A stretch of DNA of 64,000 nucleotides from Pseudofrankia coriaricola (GTDB lineage: Bacteria; Actinomycetota; Actinomycetes; Frankiales; Frankiaceae). This document shows positions 56,657 through 64,000 of the stretch, piece by piece (the stretch's first letter is position 1; each line of letters starts with the position of its first letter). The stretch covers positions 1 through 64,000 of the forward strand of contig NZ_MBLO01000280.1 of NCBI RefSeq assembly GCF_001854805.1. Reading direction: 5' to 3'. Both the position numbers and the translations under genes were made by a program. The notes beneath the pieces are model-generated. The model had not been told where the DNA came from. It did no database searches and saw nothing but the letters and a program-made list of their open reading frames with translations.

Positions 56657-57666
56657 GGCGCCACCGCCGCCGCGGCGAGGCCGAGACCGGCCGCCGGCCC
56701 GTCGGACGCCGCGCGTCCGGTCAGGGCGAGGAAGACGTCGTCCAGCGACGGATGTCCCAGCGCGACGTCCAGAGCCTGCACGCCGGCGGCGTCGAGATCC
56801 CGGACCAGCCCGGGCAGCGCGACCGGGCGACCGGGATCGCTGACCGCGACGATCCGGCGCTCGGGCTCGTCGCGGACAGGCTCGCCGCCGGTGAGCGCGG
56901 CGAGCACCGCGGCGGCCGCGCCGAGCTGGTCGGCGTCCGCCAGGGTCACCTCGACCCTGGTGCCGATGGCGGCCTTCAGCTCGGCCGGCGACCCGGCGGC
57001 GATGAGGCGGCCATGGTCGAGCACGGCGATGTCGTCGGCGAGGCGGTCGGCTTCGTCGAGGTACTGCGTGGTGAGCAGCACCGTGGTGCCCTCCGAGACG
57101 AGCTCCCGCACGATCGTCCAGATGTCGTTCCGGCTGCGCGGGTCCAGCCCGGTGGTGGGCTCGTCCAGGAACAGCACGGCGGGGCGGACGACGAGGCTCG
57201 CGATCACGTCGAGACGCCGCCGCATGCCGCCGGAGTAGGCCCGGACCAGCCTGTCGGCGGCGTCGAGGAGCCCGAAGCGTTCCAGCAGTTCGTCCGCCCG
57301 CCGGCGGGCTCCGCGGGCGCCGAGGTGGTGCAGCCGCCCGATCAGACGCAGGTTCTCCCGGCCGGTGATGCCCTCCTCCACGGCCGCGTGCTGGCCGGCG
57401 AACCCGATCCGGCGGCGCACCTCGTCGGGATGGCGGACGACATCGAAGCCGGCGACATGGGCGCGACCGGCGTCCGGGCGGGTCAGGGTTGCCAGGATCC
57501 GCACCGCGGTGGTCTTGCCCGCGCCGTTGGGCCCGAGCAGCCCGCACACGGTGCCGGTGGGAACCACCAGATCCAGGTCGCTGAGGGCGAGCGTGTCACC
57601 GAACCGCTTGTGGATGCCCCGGACCTCGATGGCCGGGTGGTGAGGCGGACTGGCGGGTGGGCTCAT
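56653..57666 (-). CDS. DrrA-type ABC transporter ATPase
   Basis: A 337-residue ATPase: Walker A GPNGAGKTTAVRI, signature RAYSGGMRRRLDVIASLV, Walker B AVLFLDEPTTGLDPRSR, H-loop TTQYLDEADRLAD. The C-terminal extension (HPSLDDVFLALTGRAA) is characteristic of DrrA. GGAAAGC precedes ATG 57666. Forms an exporter with the permease; probably controlled by the divergent TetR at 57772. Confidence 0.9.
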   Translation of the reverse strand: MSPPASPPHHPAIEVRGIHKRFGDTLALSDLDLVVPTGTVCGLLGPNGAGKTTAVRILATLTRPDAGRAHVAGFDVVRHPDEVRRRIGFAGQHAAVEEGITGRENLRLIGRLHHLGARGARRRADELLERFGLLDAADRLVRAYSGGMRRRLDVIASLVVRPAVLFLDEPTTGLDPRSRNDIWTIVRELVSEGTTVLLTTQYLDEADRLADDIAVLDHGRLIAAGSPAELKAAIGTRVEVTLADADQLGAAAAVLAALTGGEPVRDEPERRIVAVSDPGRPVALPGLVRDLDAAGVQALDVALGHPSLDDVFLALTGRAASDGPAAGLGLAAAAVAP

Positions 57667-57682
57667 GGGCTTTCCTTTCTAG

Positions 57683-57693
57683 GTACGTCGTAC
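57683..57693. promoter_or_regulatory. Probable TetR operator 1
   Basis: GTACG-T-CGTAC, a perfect short palindrome overlapping the presumed DrrA promoter. Related in half-site to the second palindrome at 57728-57740. Confidence 0.55.
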
Positions 57694-57727
57694 GTAGAAG
57701 AGGCGCCCACCGTACCACGGGCAACGG

Positions 57728-57740
57728 CGTACGCTGTACG
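57728..57740. promoter_or_regulatory. Probable TetR operator 2
   Basis: CGTAC-GCT-GTACG is a perfect palindrome 32 bp upstream of the TetR start. It shares the CGTAC/GTACG half-site with operator 1; the centres are 46 bp apart. Confidence 0.6.
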
Positions 57741-57771
57741 GCGCCAGCAGTCCGAACCGAGGTGATCGCAG

Positions 57772-58650
57772 ATGCCGTCCGGCCACTCCGGGCCCGGTCG
57801 TCGCAGGTCAGGCGGCGCCGACGCCGCCCGATCCGTCCCCGAGGACTCGGCTGCCGGCTCTGCCGCCGCCGGCGCGGGTGCCGGCACTGACGCCGACTCG
57901 CGCCTCGCCGGTTCCAGGCCCGCCCGGACCGCTTCGGCGAAGGCCGCGCCGGGGATGATCTGGCTTCGCCCGGAACGCAGCGGCCGTGGCCCGGAGCCGG
58001 CGCACAGCCGGGCCGAGATCGCCGCCGCCGCGATCGGTCTGGCGGACGCCGCCGGCCTGGAGGCGGTGTCGATGCGCAAGGTCGCCGCGGTCCTCGGCGC
58101 GGGCACGATGTCGCTCTACAACTACGTGCCGAAGAAGGAGCATCTGTTCGATCTGATGCTCGACGCGGCCGCGGGCGAGATCATGCTGCCCGACGGGCCG
58201 TCAGGCGACCCGCGCGCCGACCTGACCCGGCTGGCCCGCGAGACGCTGGCCGCGATGCGCCGGCACCCCTGGGTGGCCGGCCTGACGGCCACCCGCCCGT
58301 CGATGGGGCCGAACGCCCTGCGCTGCACCGAGTTCTTCCTCGGAGCCCTGGCCGGCTCACCGCTGGACGGCGCGACCAAGATGGAGATGTTCGCGCTGCT
58401 CAACGGGTTCATCATCCAGTTCGCGGAATGGGAACGCACCGCGGCGGGCAGCGCCGTCGAGCAGTGGCAGGCCGATCTGGTCGCCTACCTGGGCACGGTG
58501 ATCGCCACCGGCCGGTACCCACATCTCGCCGCGGCTCTGACCAGCGGCGCGGGCACGCCGCCGGCGGACGCGGAAACAATCTTCACGCGGTCGCTGGCCC
58601 GCCTGCTGTCGGTGATCCTCGACCCGCCGGTGGATCAACCGCCGTCATGA
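57772..58650 (+). CDS. TetR-family regulator (TetR C-terminal class 1-like)
   Basis: A 292-residue regulator. An 80-residue Ala/Gly-rich N-terminal extension precedes the HTH (HSRAEIAAAAIGLADAAGLE, VSMRKVAAVLGAGTMSLYNY). The C-terminal domain has the MALLNGFI-like helices of tetracycline-type TetR (KMEMFALLNGFIIQFAEWER). Divergent from drrAB across two palindromes; likely a drug-responsive repressor of the exporter. Confidence 0.87.
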   Translation: MPSGHSGPGRRRSGGADAARSVPEDSAAGSAAAGAGAGTDADSRLAGSRPARTASAKAAPGMIWLRPERSGRGPEPAHSRAEIAAAAIGLADAAGLEAVSMRKVAAVLGAGTMSLYNYVPKKEHLFDLMLDAAAGEIMLPDGPSGDPRADLTRLARETLAAMRRHPWVAGLTATRPSMGPNALRCTEFFLGALAGSPLDGATKMEMFALLNGFIIQFAEWERTAAGSAVEQWQADLVAYLGTVIATGRYPHLAAALTSGAGTPPADAETIFTRSLARLLSVILDPPVDQPPS

Positions 58651-58818
58651 CCGGCGCTCCCGCCCTGGGCGCCGACTCCAGCGCGGCGTTCGCAAGATGG
58701 GCCGGTGGCAGGATGGGGCCATGGCAATCCTGCCGTATATGCACCCGTTCGTCCTTACCGTGGAACCTGTGGGACGGCACCGCCAGTCAGAGTTGGCCCG
58801 GCCGCGTCCTCGCGTCGC

Positions 58819-58900
58819 GAGCTTGATCGGCGGATCTGTATCCGGATCCGAACTGGCGAGGGCCCACGAGTTCGGATCCGAATACCGTCGTGGCGATCTT
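58819..58900. repeat. 82-bp palindromic dispersed element, copy B
   Basis: Aligns with the reverse strand of 37538-37619 over 82 bp. Its core hairpin (GTATCCGGATCCGAAC with its near-complement ending GAATAC) has one mismatch, against a perfect stem in copy A. It lies between convergent TetR and helicase genes, where it could also serve as a terminator. Confidence 0.78.
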
Positions 58901-58937
58901 TCGTTGCGAGAGCCGGGCGATGCCTCGGCGTTCTCCA

Positions 58938-61361
58938 TCATCCGGACGAGCCGCCCTGCGCCGGCAGCTCGCGAATCCCGGCCCAGACGCTGTCACGCGC
59001 TCTCGTGATGGCGACGTACAGCTGCCGGCGTTCCAGCTGGCTCCGCTCGCGGAACGCGTCGGCGGACTCGGACGGCTGCCGCGGCCTCGGGAAGAGGTTG
59101 CGGTCGGGAATGCAGACGTGGGCGAAGTCAAGGCTCTTGACCCGGTGGTACGTGCCGACCTTCACCGCCTCGCGGCTGGTCCCGTCGTATTCCCTGAGGG
59201 AGACGGCCGGAATCCGCCGCTCGGTGAGGACGCGCAGCCAGCGCGCGGCCGCGGCGTTCGTCGGCACGAGCACAGCCATGTCGCCGTAACGAAGGTTCCG
59301 GTCGCCGTGGAACTCCACGAGGTGCTCGCAGAGTGCCGCGTCCTGCGAGACGGTGCTGGGCACCGTGACCTCGTGGACCTCACCTCCTGGCCGGTCGATG
59401 TCGACCTCGCGCCGTCCCTGTTCCGGTATGCCGTCGAGGTCGTCGAAGCTGTCGTCCGCGATCACCGCCTGGGCGTAGCGCAGGATCTTCTCGCGATTGC
59501 GGTAGTTCGTGGTGAGCACGGTGGAACGTCCGACGACGGAGACGCCGGCCTCGGCGAGGGTGAAACCGCCCGGATAGATGGACTGCTGGCCGTCGCCGAC
59601 GACGAACAGCCCGTCCGGCCTGTCGCCGACGAAGGCGTGCAGGAGCTGTAGGCCGACGCACGTCAGGTCCTGCACCTCGTCAACGATCACCGCGTCGTAC
59701 CGGGTGCCGGAGCTTTCGCGCACAAGGTCCCGGGCCAGCAGCAGCGCGTCGTCCCGATCGAGGACGCCGCGCTCCGTCCGGAGCTGCTCGTACCGCTCGT
59801 ACAGCTCCCACACCGCGCGTCGGTGATTCTGCTGCAGGGGAGTGCTGCGCCCGACGCGCGCCAGCCTGGCGTACTGCTCGAAGGCCGTCAGGCCTCTGCC
59901 CTTGATGACCGTCGAGATCTCGTCCTGCCAGTACCGGGGGGCCAGTCCGACCCCGGGAAGAGTCGAGAACTGCCCGACCTGCGCCCAGGCGCGCCAGAAG
60001 CAGGTCTCGGCGACCTCCTGCTGGTGGCGGTCCGCCAGGCCATGATCACGAAGACAACGGGCGGCGACGGCATGGACCGTGGCGAACTCGATCCGGTCGA
60101 CCTGGTCGGGCGCCATCCGGGTCAGCAGGGCACGGTAGACCGGCCCCAACGTGCGCACTAGTGAGGTGAACAGCACCCGTTCCCCTCGTGCCGCCAGGTA
60201 TTTGGCGCGGTGCAGCGCGACGACCGTCTTGCCGGTGCCGGCCGCGCCGCGCACGCGGGCCGGACCCGACCAGCGCCGACCGGACAAGCGGGCCTGCGTC
60301 GGATGCAGCCAGGTCATCCACGTCTCGATCGGCTCCCGCGCGGCGGCGTCGAGGAGCTCCCGCCACAGCTCCTCGCGGCTCAGCAGGGCTTCCTGATCTG
60401 GGCCGCCGCGCGCAGGGGCCTCAGACCCGCCCGACCTGGTTGACCCTCCCGACCCGGTTGCCCCGGACGACCCCGCCGACCCGGTTGCCCCGGCGGGTCT
60501 GGCCGGTGGCCGCGGGGCGGCGGCCGCCCTGGCGCCGTGCGCGACCGAGCGGCCTGGCGGAACCGGCGGTGGATCGGTCAGGCCGGCCCGGTGCGTGACC
60601 GGATGGCGGGCGGACCGCGCGGGCGGCACCGCGGCGACCGTGGCGCGGGGCATCGGCGGGCAACCGTCCGCCAGGCAGCTCAGCAGGCGTTCGACCAGGC
60701 CCGGTGCCAGCCGGGGGCTCCGGCGTCCGAGGTTGAGGGCCAGGTCCTGCTCGCCGATGACGGTCACTCGGTCGAGCTGCGCCAGGACGTTCCTGCGCCC
60801 GCCCAGCACGAGCAGCGGAACCACCTCGGCCGGCGGCAGGCCCGCGTCCGTCAGCACCTGCTCCACCGCGACGGTCTGGTCCACGAGCTTGCGGAGGTCG
60901 TCCTCGGCGTCGGCGTCTCCCCGGAACAGCCGGCCGCCTTCGATGGTGACGTCCCGCCAGTTCTTCACATCGAGCACGAAGACGCCGCCGGGGCCGACGA
61001 CGAGGGCGTCGATGTTGGCCCGGCGGGTTCCGGGCCACTGCCGGTCCGACAGGAAGTGCCATCCGGCGTCGTCCATGCCGATCAGTACCCGGACGACGCT
61101 CTGCTCGGCCCGGCCGCCGGCCTCCCAGCGCTCGCGGTGCCGGCGTAGCTGGCGCAGCACGTCGTTCAGGTGCTGGACCTGCCGCTGGACACCGTCGATC
61201 TCCAGGCCAAGCTGGACGGCCTGGCCAAAGGCCGACGGTTCCGCGGGCGGGTCGACGTCTCGGGCCGGCGGCGCGTCGGAGGCAGCCAGGCCCGCGGTCG
61301 GCGCGGTGGTGGCGGTCGCGGCGGTGGTGGGGAGGCCCGCTGGCCGCTCACGCGAAAGCAC
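58938..61361 (-). CDS. NERD-domain UvrD-like helicase
   Basis: An 807-residue fusion. The N-terminal NERD nuclease-related domain is about residues 85-200, with D118 in ANIDALVVG and the D-x-K pair in LDVKNW. A Gly/Ser/Thr-rich linker spans about residues 290-320. The superfamily 1 helicase follows: Walker A GAAGTGKT at 372-379, Walker B VIVDEVQDL, motif III VVGDGQQSIY and motif VI YVAITRARD. The start codon is GTG. NERD-helicases may process foreign or damaged DNA, and some act in phage defence; neither role is shown here. Confidence 0.87.
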   Translation of the reverse strand: MLSRERPAGLPTTAATATTAPTAGLAASDAPPARDVDPPAEPSAFGQAVQLGLEIDGVQRQVQHLNDVLRQLRRHRERWEAGGRAEQSVVRVLIGMDDAGWHFLSDRQWPGTRRANIDALVVGPGGVFVLDVKNWRDVTIEGGRLFRGDADAEDDLRKLVDQTVAVEQVLTDAGLPPAEVVPLLVLGGRRNVLAQLDRVTVIGEQDLALNLGRRSPRLAPGLVERLLSCLADGCPPMPRATVAAVPPARSARHPVTHRAGLTDPPPVPPGRSVAHGARAAAAPRPPARPAGATGSAGSSGATGSGGSTRSGGSEAPARGGPDQEALLSREELWRELLDAAAREPIETWMTWLHPTQARLSGRRWSGPARVRGAAGTGKTVVALHRAKYLAARGERVLFTSLVRTLGPVYRALLTRMAPDQVDRIEFATVHAVAARCLRDHGLADRHQQEVAETCFWRAWAQVGQFSTLPGVGLAPRYWQDEISTVIKGRGLTAFEQYARLARVGRSTPLQQNHRRAVWELYERYEQLRTERGVLDRDDALLLARDLVRESSGTRYDAVIVDEVQDLTCVGLQLLHAFVGDRPDGLFVVGDGQQSIYPGGFTLAEAGVSVVGRSTVLTTNYRNREKILRYAQAVIADDSFDDLDGIPEQGRREVDIDRPGGEVHEVTVPSTVSQDAALCEHLVEFHGDRNLRYGDMAVLVPTNAAAARWLRVLTERRIPAVSLREYDGTSREAVKVGTYHRVKSLDFAHVCIPDRNLFPRPRQPSESADAFRERSQLERRQLYVAITRARDSVWAGIRELPAQGGSSG

Positions 61362-61713
61362 GTCACTGCCCCCTCACCTTGTGTCACAGGTGAGAGTACG
61401 GCAATGAGTTGTCGTTTGCCTATGTTTGCGAATGGCTGTGGTCTATCGACCCCAAGGGGAGTGGTTGTCGCTGGGGGCGCGAGTCCGCTTTCGAATACTT
61501 GTTCGAACTTGCTGGTCCCTTTGGGTGGGCGGGATCGGATGCCGCTACTGGGCACCATGATCGGGCACCGCGATCGGGCGACCGTGGTACCGCGACTGGG
61601 CGCGAGGACGGGCGCGTCGCCGTTGGCGCGCCCCGCCTCTCTCTGCGTGCCCCTTGCGGTGCTTTGGGCCATCCGCTAGAAAAATTCGGTTCGACATCGC
61701 CTTCGGGCCCGGC

Positions 61714-61770
61714 CTGACGACGGAGGCCGCGCTCGTGCGCTTCTGACAGGCTGACGACGGAGGCCGCGCT
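61714..61770. repeat. 20-bp direct repeat
   Basis: CTGACGACGGAGGCCGCGCT occurs at 61714-61733 and again at 61751-61770. Found upstream of two hairpins in the large intergenic region. Confidence 0.75.
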
Positions 61771-61872
61771 GCTGCGTTCCGATCCGGCTTGCGACAGGAA
61801 CCGCGCTGTCGCGGTTCTGACCCGGCAACCGGCCAAGGCGTTTCACCGACCGGTGGTCCTCGTCGGCGAGGA

Positions 61873-61912
61873 CGCTGTCTCGGACCTCCCCCCGCTGAGG
61901 TCCGAGACAGCG
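61873..61912. terminator. 15-bp perfect hairpin
   Basis: CGCTGTCTCGGACCT at 61873-61887 pairs perfectly with 61898-61912 around a 10-nt loop. No T-run follows on either strand, so it may be a regulatory RNA structure or a Rho-independent signal of the GC-rich kind. Confidence 0.5.
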
Positions 61913-62161
61913 CCCTCGACGACTTTCCTCCGGGGTGCCCCCGCCCCCAGGACGCCGGGGAAGGCCCCCACTCCCAGCGCCGAAGCCCAAGCGTGGCCTA
62001 GTCCGATTGACGTAGCCAGCCTCGGAGATCTGTCCTCCACCGTCCGGCCTCGTGAGTCCGACCTCGCACGTTCGAGGATGTTTGGCCATGCGTGGACGGA
62101 TCTCTTGCTACGCTGTCGATCTCCGTGGTAAAGCGAAGCGTCTCGCGCAAGGGGAACGACC

Positions 62162-63046
62162 TTGACGGATGTGCCGGCCGAGGATCTGTCCAAGCTGCTG
62201 TCCGGCCTGATGCGCGCTGCTAGGCGCAAGACCGACACCGGGCGGCAGGCGCTCGCCAACGACGAGCTGACCCGCGAGTACCTGGAGGCCGGGCTGCGGC
62301 TGATCGACGCGCAGCTGAGCCCCGGCGACGATGTCGATCCCGAGGACCGGCCGCTGTTTCGCTGGCTGTCGCAGCGCGCCGTCATCGACGAGGTCTGCGA
62401 GGGCGGCCGGCTGCGCGGCTCGGAGGGCAGCTTCCGTGATCGCTGGCCCTACCAGGCTGACTTCATCCGCGATGTGCTCGCGTACAGCCTGCGCGGCGCG
62501 CACTGGCAGGGCTTCCTGGACAGCACCGCGAACGCCCGCAACCGGCTCGCCGACGCCGAGGACGTGGTCCGCGCCGTCCACGACGCCGGCTACGACGACC
62601 TGACCGCCACGCGGCGCACCCCCGCGCTGCGCGCGCAGCTGATCGGCGCCGCGATGGCGGAGCGCGACGAGATCGCCCGCTCGACGCTGCAGGAGATGTA
62701 CCGGATCAGCACGCAGGCGTGGCTGGAGGCCTACGAGAAGACGGTCGCGGTCCGCGGCCTGCGCATCCGCCCCGGGCTGACGCTCGAGGACATCAACTTC
62801 ATCATGACCGCGACCGCCGAGGGGATGCAGCTGCGCCTCATGGTCGAGCCGGACGACGGCGTCATCGACCACGAGAAGCGCACCTCGCTGCTCGGCACCG
62901 CGGCCCTCGCCCTGATCGTCGCCTGTTTCGACCACCTGGGCGACGGCCTGAGCCTGGAGGAGGTCGTCGCCCTCGCCACCAGCCCCGCTCCGACGGCCGA
63001 GGCCGAACCGGGCGACAGGACCCAGAACGCCGCCGACACCGGCTGA
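62162..63046 (+). CDS. Hypothetical helical protein, TTG start
   Basis: A 294-residue protein, mostly alpha-helical and charged (SKLLSGLMRAARRKTDTGRQ, YRISTQAWLEAYEKTVAVRG, LTLEDINFIMTATAEGMQLR). The last part resembles the ligand-binding helices of TetR-like regulators, but no helix-turn-helix is visible. TTG 62162 is supported by AAGGGGAA 7 nt upstream. A standalone sensor domain or a regulator with an unrecognised DNA-binding part are both possible. Confidence 0.65.
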   Translation: MTDVPAEDLSKLLSGLMRAARRKTDTGRQALANDELTREYLEAGLRLIDAQLSPGDDVDPEDRPLFRWLSQRAVIDEVCEGGRLRGSEGSFRDRWPYQADFIRDVLAYSLRGAHWQGFLDSTANARNRLADAEDVVRAVHDAGYDDLTATRRTPALRAQLIGAAMAERDEIARSTLQEMYRISTQAWLEAYEKTVAVRGLRIRPGLTLEDINFIMTATAEGMQLRLMVEPDDGVIDHEKRTSLLGTAALALIVACFDHLGDGLSLEEVVALATSPAPTAEAEPGDRTQNAADTG

Positions 63047-63099
63047 CCGGGTTCCCGGAGCGGGACTCCCACGCGAATCCAGCCGGTGCTGCCGGAGGG

Positions 63100-63714
63100 T
63101 TAGCCGGTCGCGCCGGGCAGGGGGTCGTGCTGGTCGAGCTGGCGGGTGGCCGCCTGGCAGGCGGACTCGACCTGCGTGGGGTCGAGGACGACGAGGTGCT
63201 CGACGACCCGGCTGGCCATCGCCGTGAAGGCCGCCCGCTCGCTGGCGGACAGCGGGGCGAGCACATGGTCCTCGACGAGGCGCAGCCGAGTCTGCGCGTC
63301 CTCGTAGGCGACGCGGCCACGCTCGGTGCCGACGATCCTGCGGGCGCGCCGGTCGGCGGGGTCCGGCCGGCGCTCGACGAGGCCCGCCTTCTCCATGTCA
63401 TCGATGAGGCGGACCATGACCGTCCGGTCGATGCCGAACCGGCGGGCGACCTCGATCTGGTTCGGCGCGTTGCCGCGGATCGCGTCCCCGAGGACGCGCA
63501 GCCCGCGCAGCCCGCCGGGCACCGAGTCGATCGCGGCCGAAGCGGTGATCAGGTAGCCGTGCTGGATCTGGCCGACCAGCCAGCCGACGTCCTTCGTGAC
63601 GTCGTCATCGCCTGCCGCGTCGCAGGCCGAGCTGTCCGCGGGGACGCAGGAGTCCAGGGCGCCGGGAGCGTCCGGGCGCGGCGCGTCCGGCTGGGCTCCC
63701 GTTAGCTGCGTCAC
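63100..63714 (-). CDS. MarR-family regulator
   Basis: A 204-residue winged-helix regulator. The recognition region is PNQIEVARRFGIDRTVMVRL, with the wing VERRPDPADRRARRIVGTER. The N-terminal 40 residues are acidic and Ala-rich. GTG 63714 starts it. The protein faces an azoreductase-type gene across three regularly spaced repeats (63790-63829). Confidence 0.87.
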   Translation of the reverse strand: MTQLTGAQPDAPRPDAPGALDSCVPADSSACDAAGDDDVTKDVGWLVGQIQHGYLITASAAIDSVPGGLRGLRVLGDAIRGNAPNQIEVARRFGIDRTVMVRLIDDMEKAGLVERRPDPADRRARRIVGTERGRVAYEDAQTRLRLVEDHVLAPLSASERAAFTAMASRVVEHLVVLDPTQVESACQAATRQLDQHDPLPGATG

Positions 63715-63789
63715 CGGGTCACCATACCCCGGAACACGATCCGATCGTCTGTGTTTAAGATGAGCGCCACAGCAGCTAATCTACTCGAG

Positions 63790-63829
63790 AGACGATCTGG
63801 AGACAGATGATCTGCTGGTAGATGATCTG
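63790..63829. promoter_or_regulatory. Three 15-bp-spaced AGAtGATCTG repeats
   Basis: AGACGATCTG at 63790, AGATGATCTG at 63805 and AGATGATCTG at 63820, each exactly 15 bp from the next. The centre copy reads CAGAT-G-ATCTG, a perfect 11-bp palindrome. They sit between the MarR gene and the azoreductase gene, a probable operator array. Confidence 0.7.
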
Positions 63830-63881
63830 TCCGATAGCTGACCGGACCTCCGGTCCCAAGACGCCCTCCAAGGAGAGCCCG

Positions 63882-64000
63882 ATGGCCCACCTGCTGCACC
63901 TCGACTCGAGCATCGCCGGCGACAACTCGGTGTCACGCGCGGTGGCGCGCGAGTACGTCGCGGCCTGGCAGGAGAACAACCCCGCCGGCGCGGTGACCCA
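63882..64000 (+). CDS. FMN-dependent NADH-azoreductase (partial)
   Basis: Only the first 39 codons are in the window. MAHLLHLDSSIAGDNSVSRA is the flavodoxin-like FMN phosphate-binding start of AzoR/quinone-reductase-family enzymes, which reduce quinones and azo compounds with NAD(P)H. AAGGAGAG lies 4 nt before ATG 63882. MarR/AzoR divergent pairs often respond to electrophiles; the operator array upstream agrees. Confidence 0.78.
   Translation, partial: MAHLLHLDSSIAGDNSVSRAVAREYVAAWQENNPAGAVT

Larger units (their letters stand above)
61362..62161. other. Hairpin-rich non-coding region
   Basis: About 800 bp with no supported gene. It holds a 20-bp direct repeat (61714 and 61751, spacing 37), an 8-bp hairpin at 61798-61817 and a 15-bp perfect hairpin at 61873-61912. 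The last 60 bp lead to the TTG-start gene at 62162. Confidence 0.5.

Noticed and set aside
61409-61717. 102-codon frame MSFAYVCEWLW in the long intergenic region
   Set aside because: The first part looks mildly protein-like, but there is no convincing ribosome-binding site and the rest is Arg/Gly-rich; not enough to call.

Overview
This window is high-GC actinobacterial DNA. Start codons are often GTG or TTG, many genes overlap by 4 or 11 nt, and the gene content is typical of actinomycetes: an F420-dependent luciferase-like oxidoreductase, a TIGR03086/mycothiol-isomerase-type protein, a DUF1876 protein, a PknB-like kinase and a Rieske oxygenase beside a SigJ-like ECF factor. A Frankia-like soil actinobacterium is my best guess; that is inference, because no rRNA or tRNA is present.

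Layout. 1-6.3 kb is a scarred accessory region: a hypothetical gene, decayed Rieske and flavodoxin fragments, a frameshifted 2OG-Fe(II) oxygenase, a TetR remnant, and two convergent MntA/HepT toxin-antitoxin loci that have both lost the HepT C-terminus against a 316-bp segment. 6.5-11.3 kb is a minus-strand operon of two GT4 glycosyltransferases, a membrane-anchored orphan and a GH13 glucosidase. 11.4-14.9 kb holds another flavodoxin fragment, the second, perfect copy of the 316-bp segment running into an intact Rieske oxygenase, a divergent SigJ-like sigma factor and a STAS protein. 15-25 kb is mostly housekeeping or hypothetical: DUF1876, an amine-dehydrogenase-like oxidoreductase, DUF899, a frameshifted TetR gene, KtrA/KtrB potassium uptake, an orphan condensation-domain stub, an LLM oxidoreductase and LysE. 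25-34 kb carries an ArsR/SRPBCC/TIGR03086 operon divergent from a RibD-like reductase, an MFS transporter, proline iminopeptidase, and a NarL-type two-component system divergent from an ABC exporter.

34-40 kb has an AT-rich small membrane protein, a long gene-free stretch, a HEAT-repeat protein, a VWA protein, 3-oxoacid CoA-transferase A/B and an AlpA-like regulator with a palindromic promoter. 40-48 kb has a Ser/Thr kinase, an aldo/keto reductase, a LOG-like protein, a secreted repeat protein divergent from an OmpR-type two-component system, and an alpha/beta hydrolase. 48-58.7 kb is transport and signalling: an MMPL transporter divergent from a second NarL-type two-component system, a metallophosphoesterase, a GAF-EAL protein, and a DrrAB-type exporter with a divergent TetR. 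58.8-64 kb has a palindromic repeat, a NERD-helicase, about 800 bp of hairpin-rich non-coding DNA, a TTG-start hypothetical gene, and MarR divergent from an azoreductase that runs off the window.

A recurring design is a regulator opposite the transporter or enzyme it may control, with repeated or palindromic sites between them (26.95, 45.07, 57.7 and 63.8 kb). The most unusual structures are the exact 316-bp duplication whose edges coincide with truncated genes, an 82-bp dispersed hairpin element found twice, and several phased operator arrays. I see no CRISPR array, no intact transposase or integrase, and no RNA gene.
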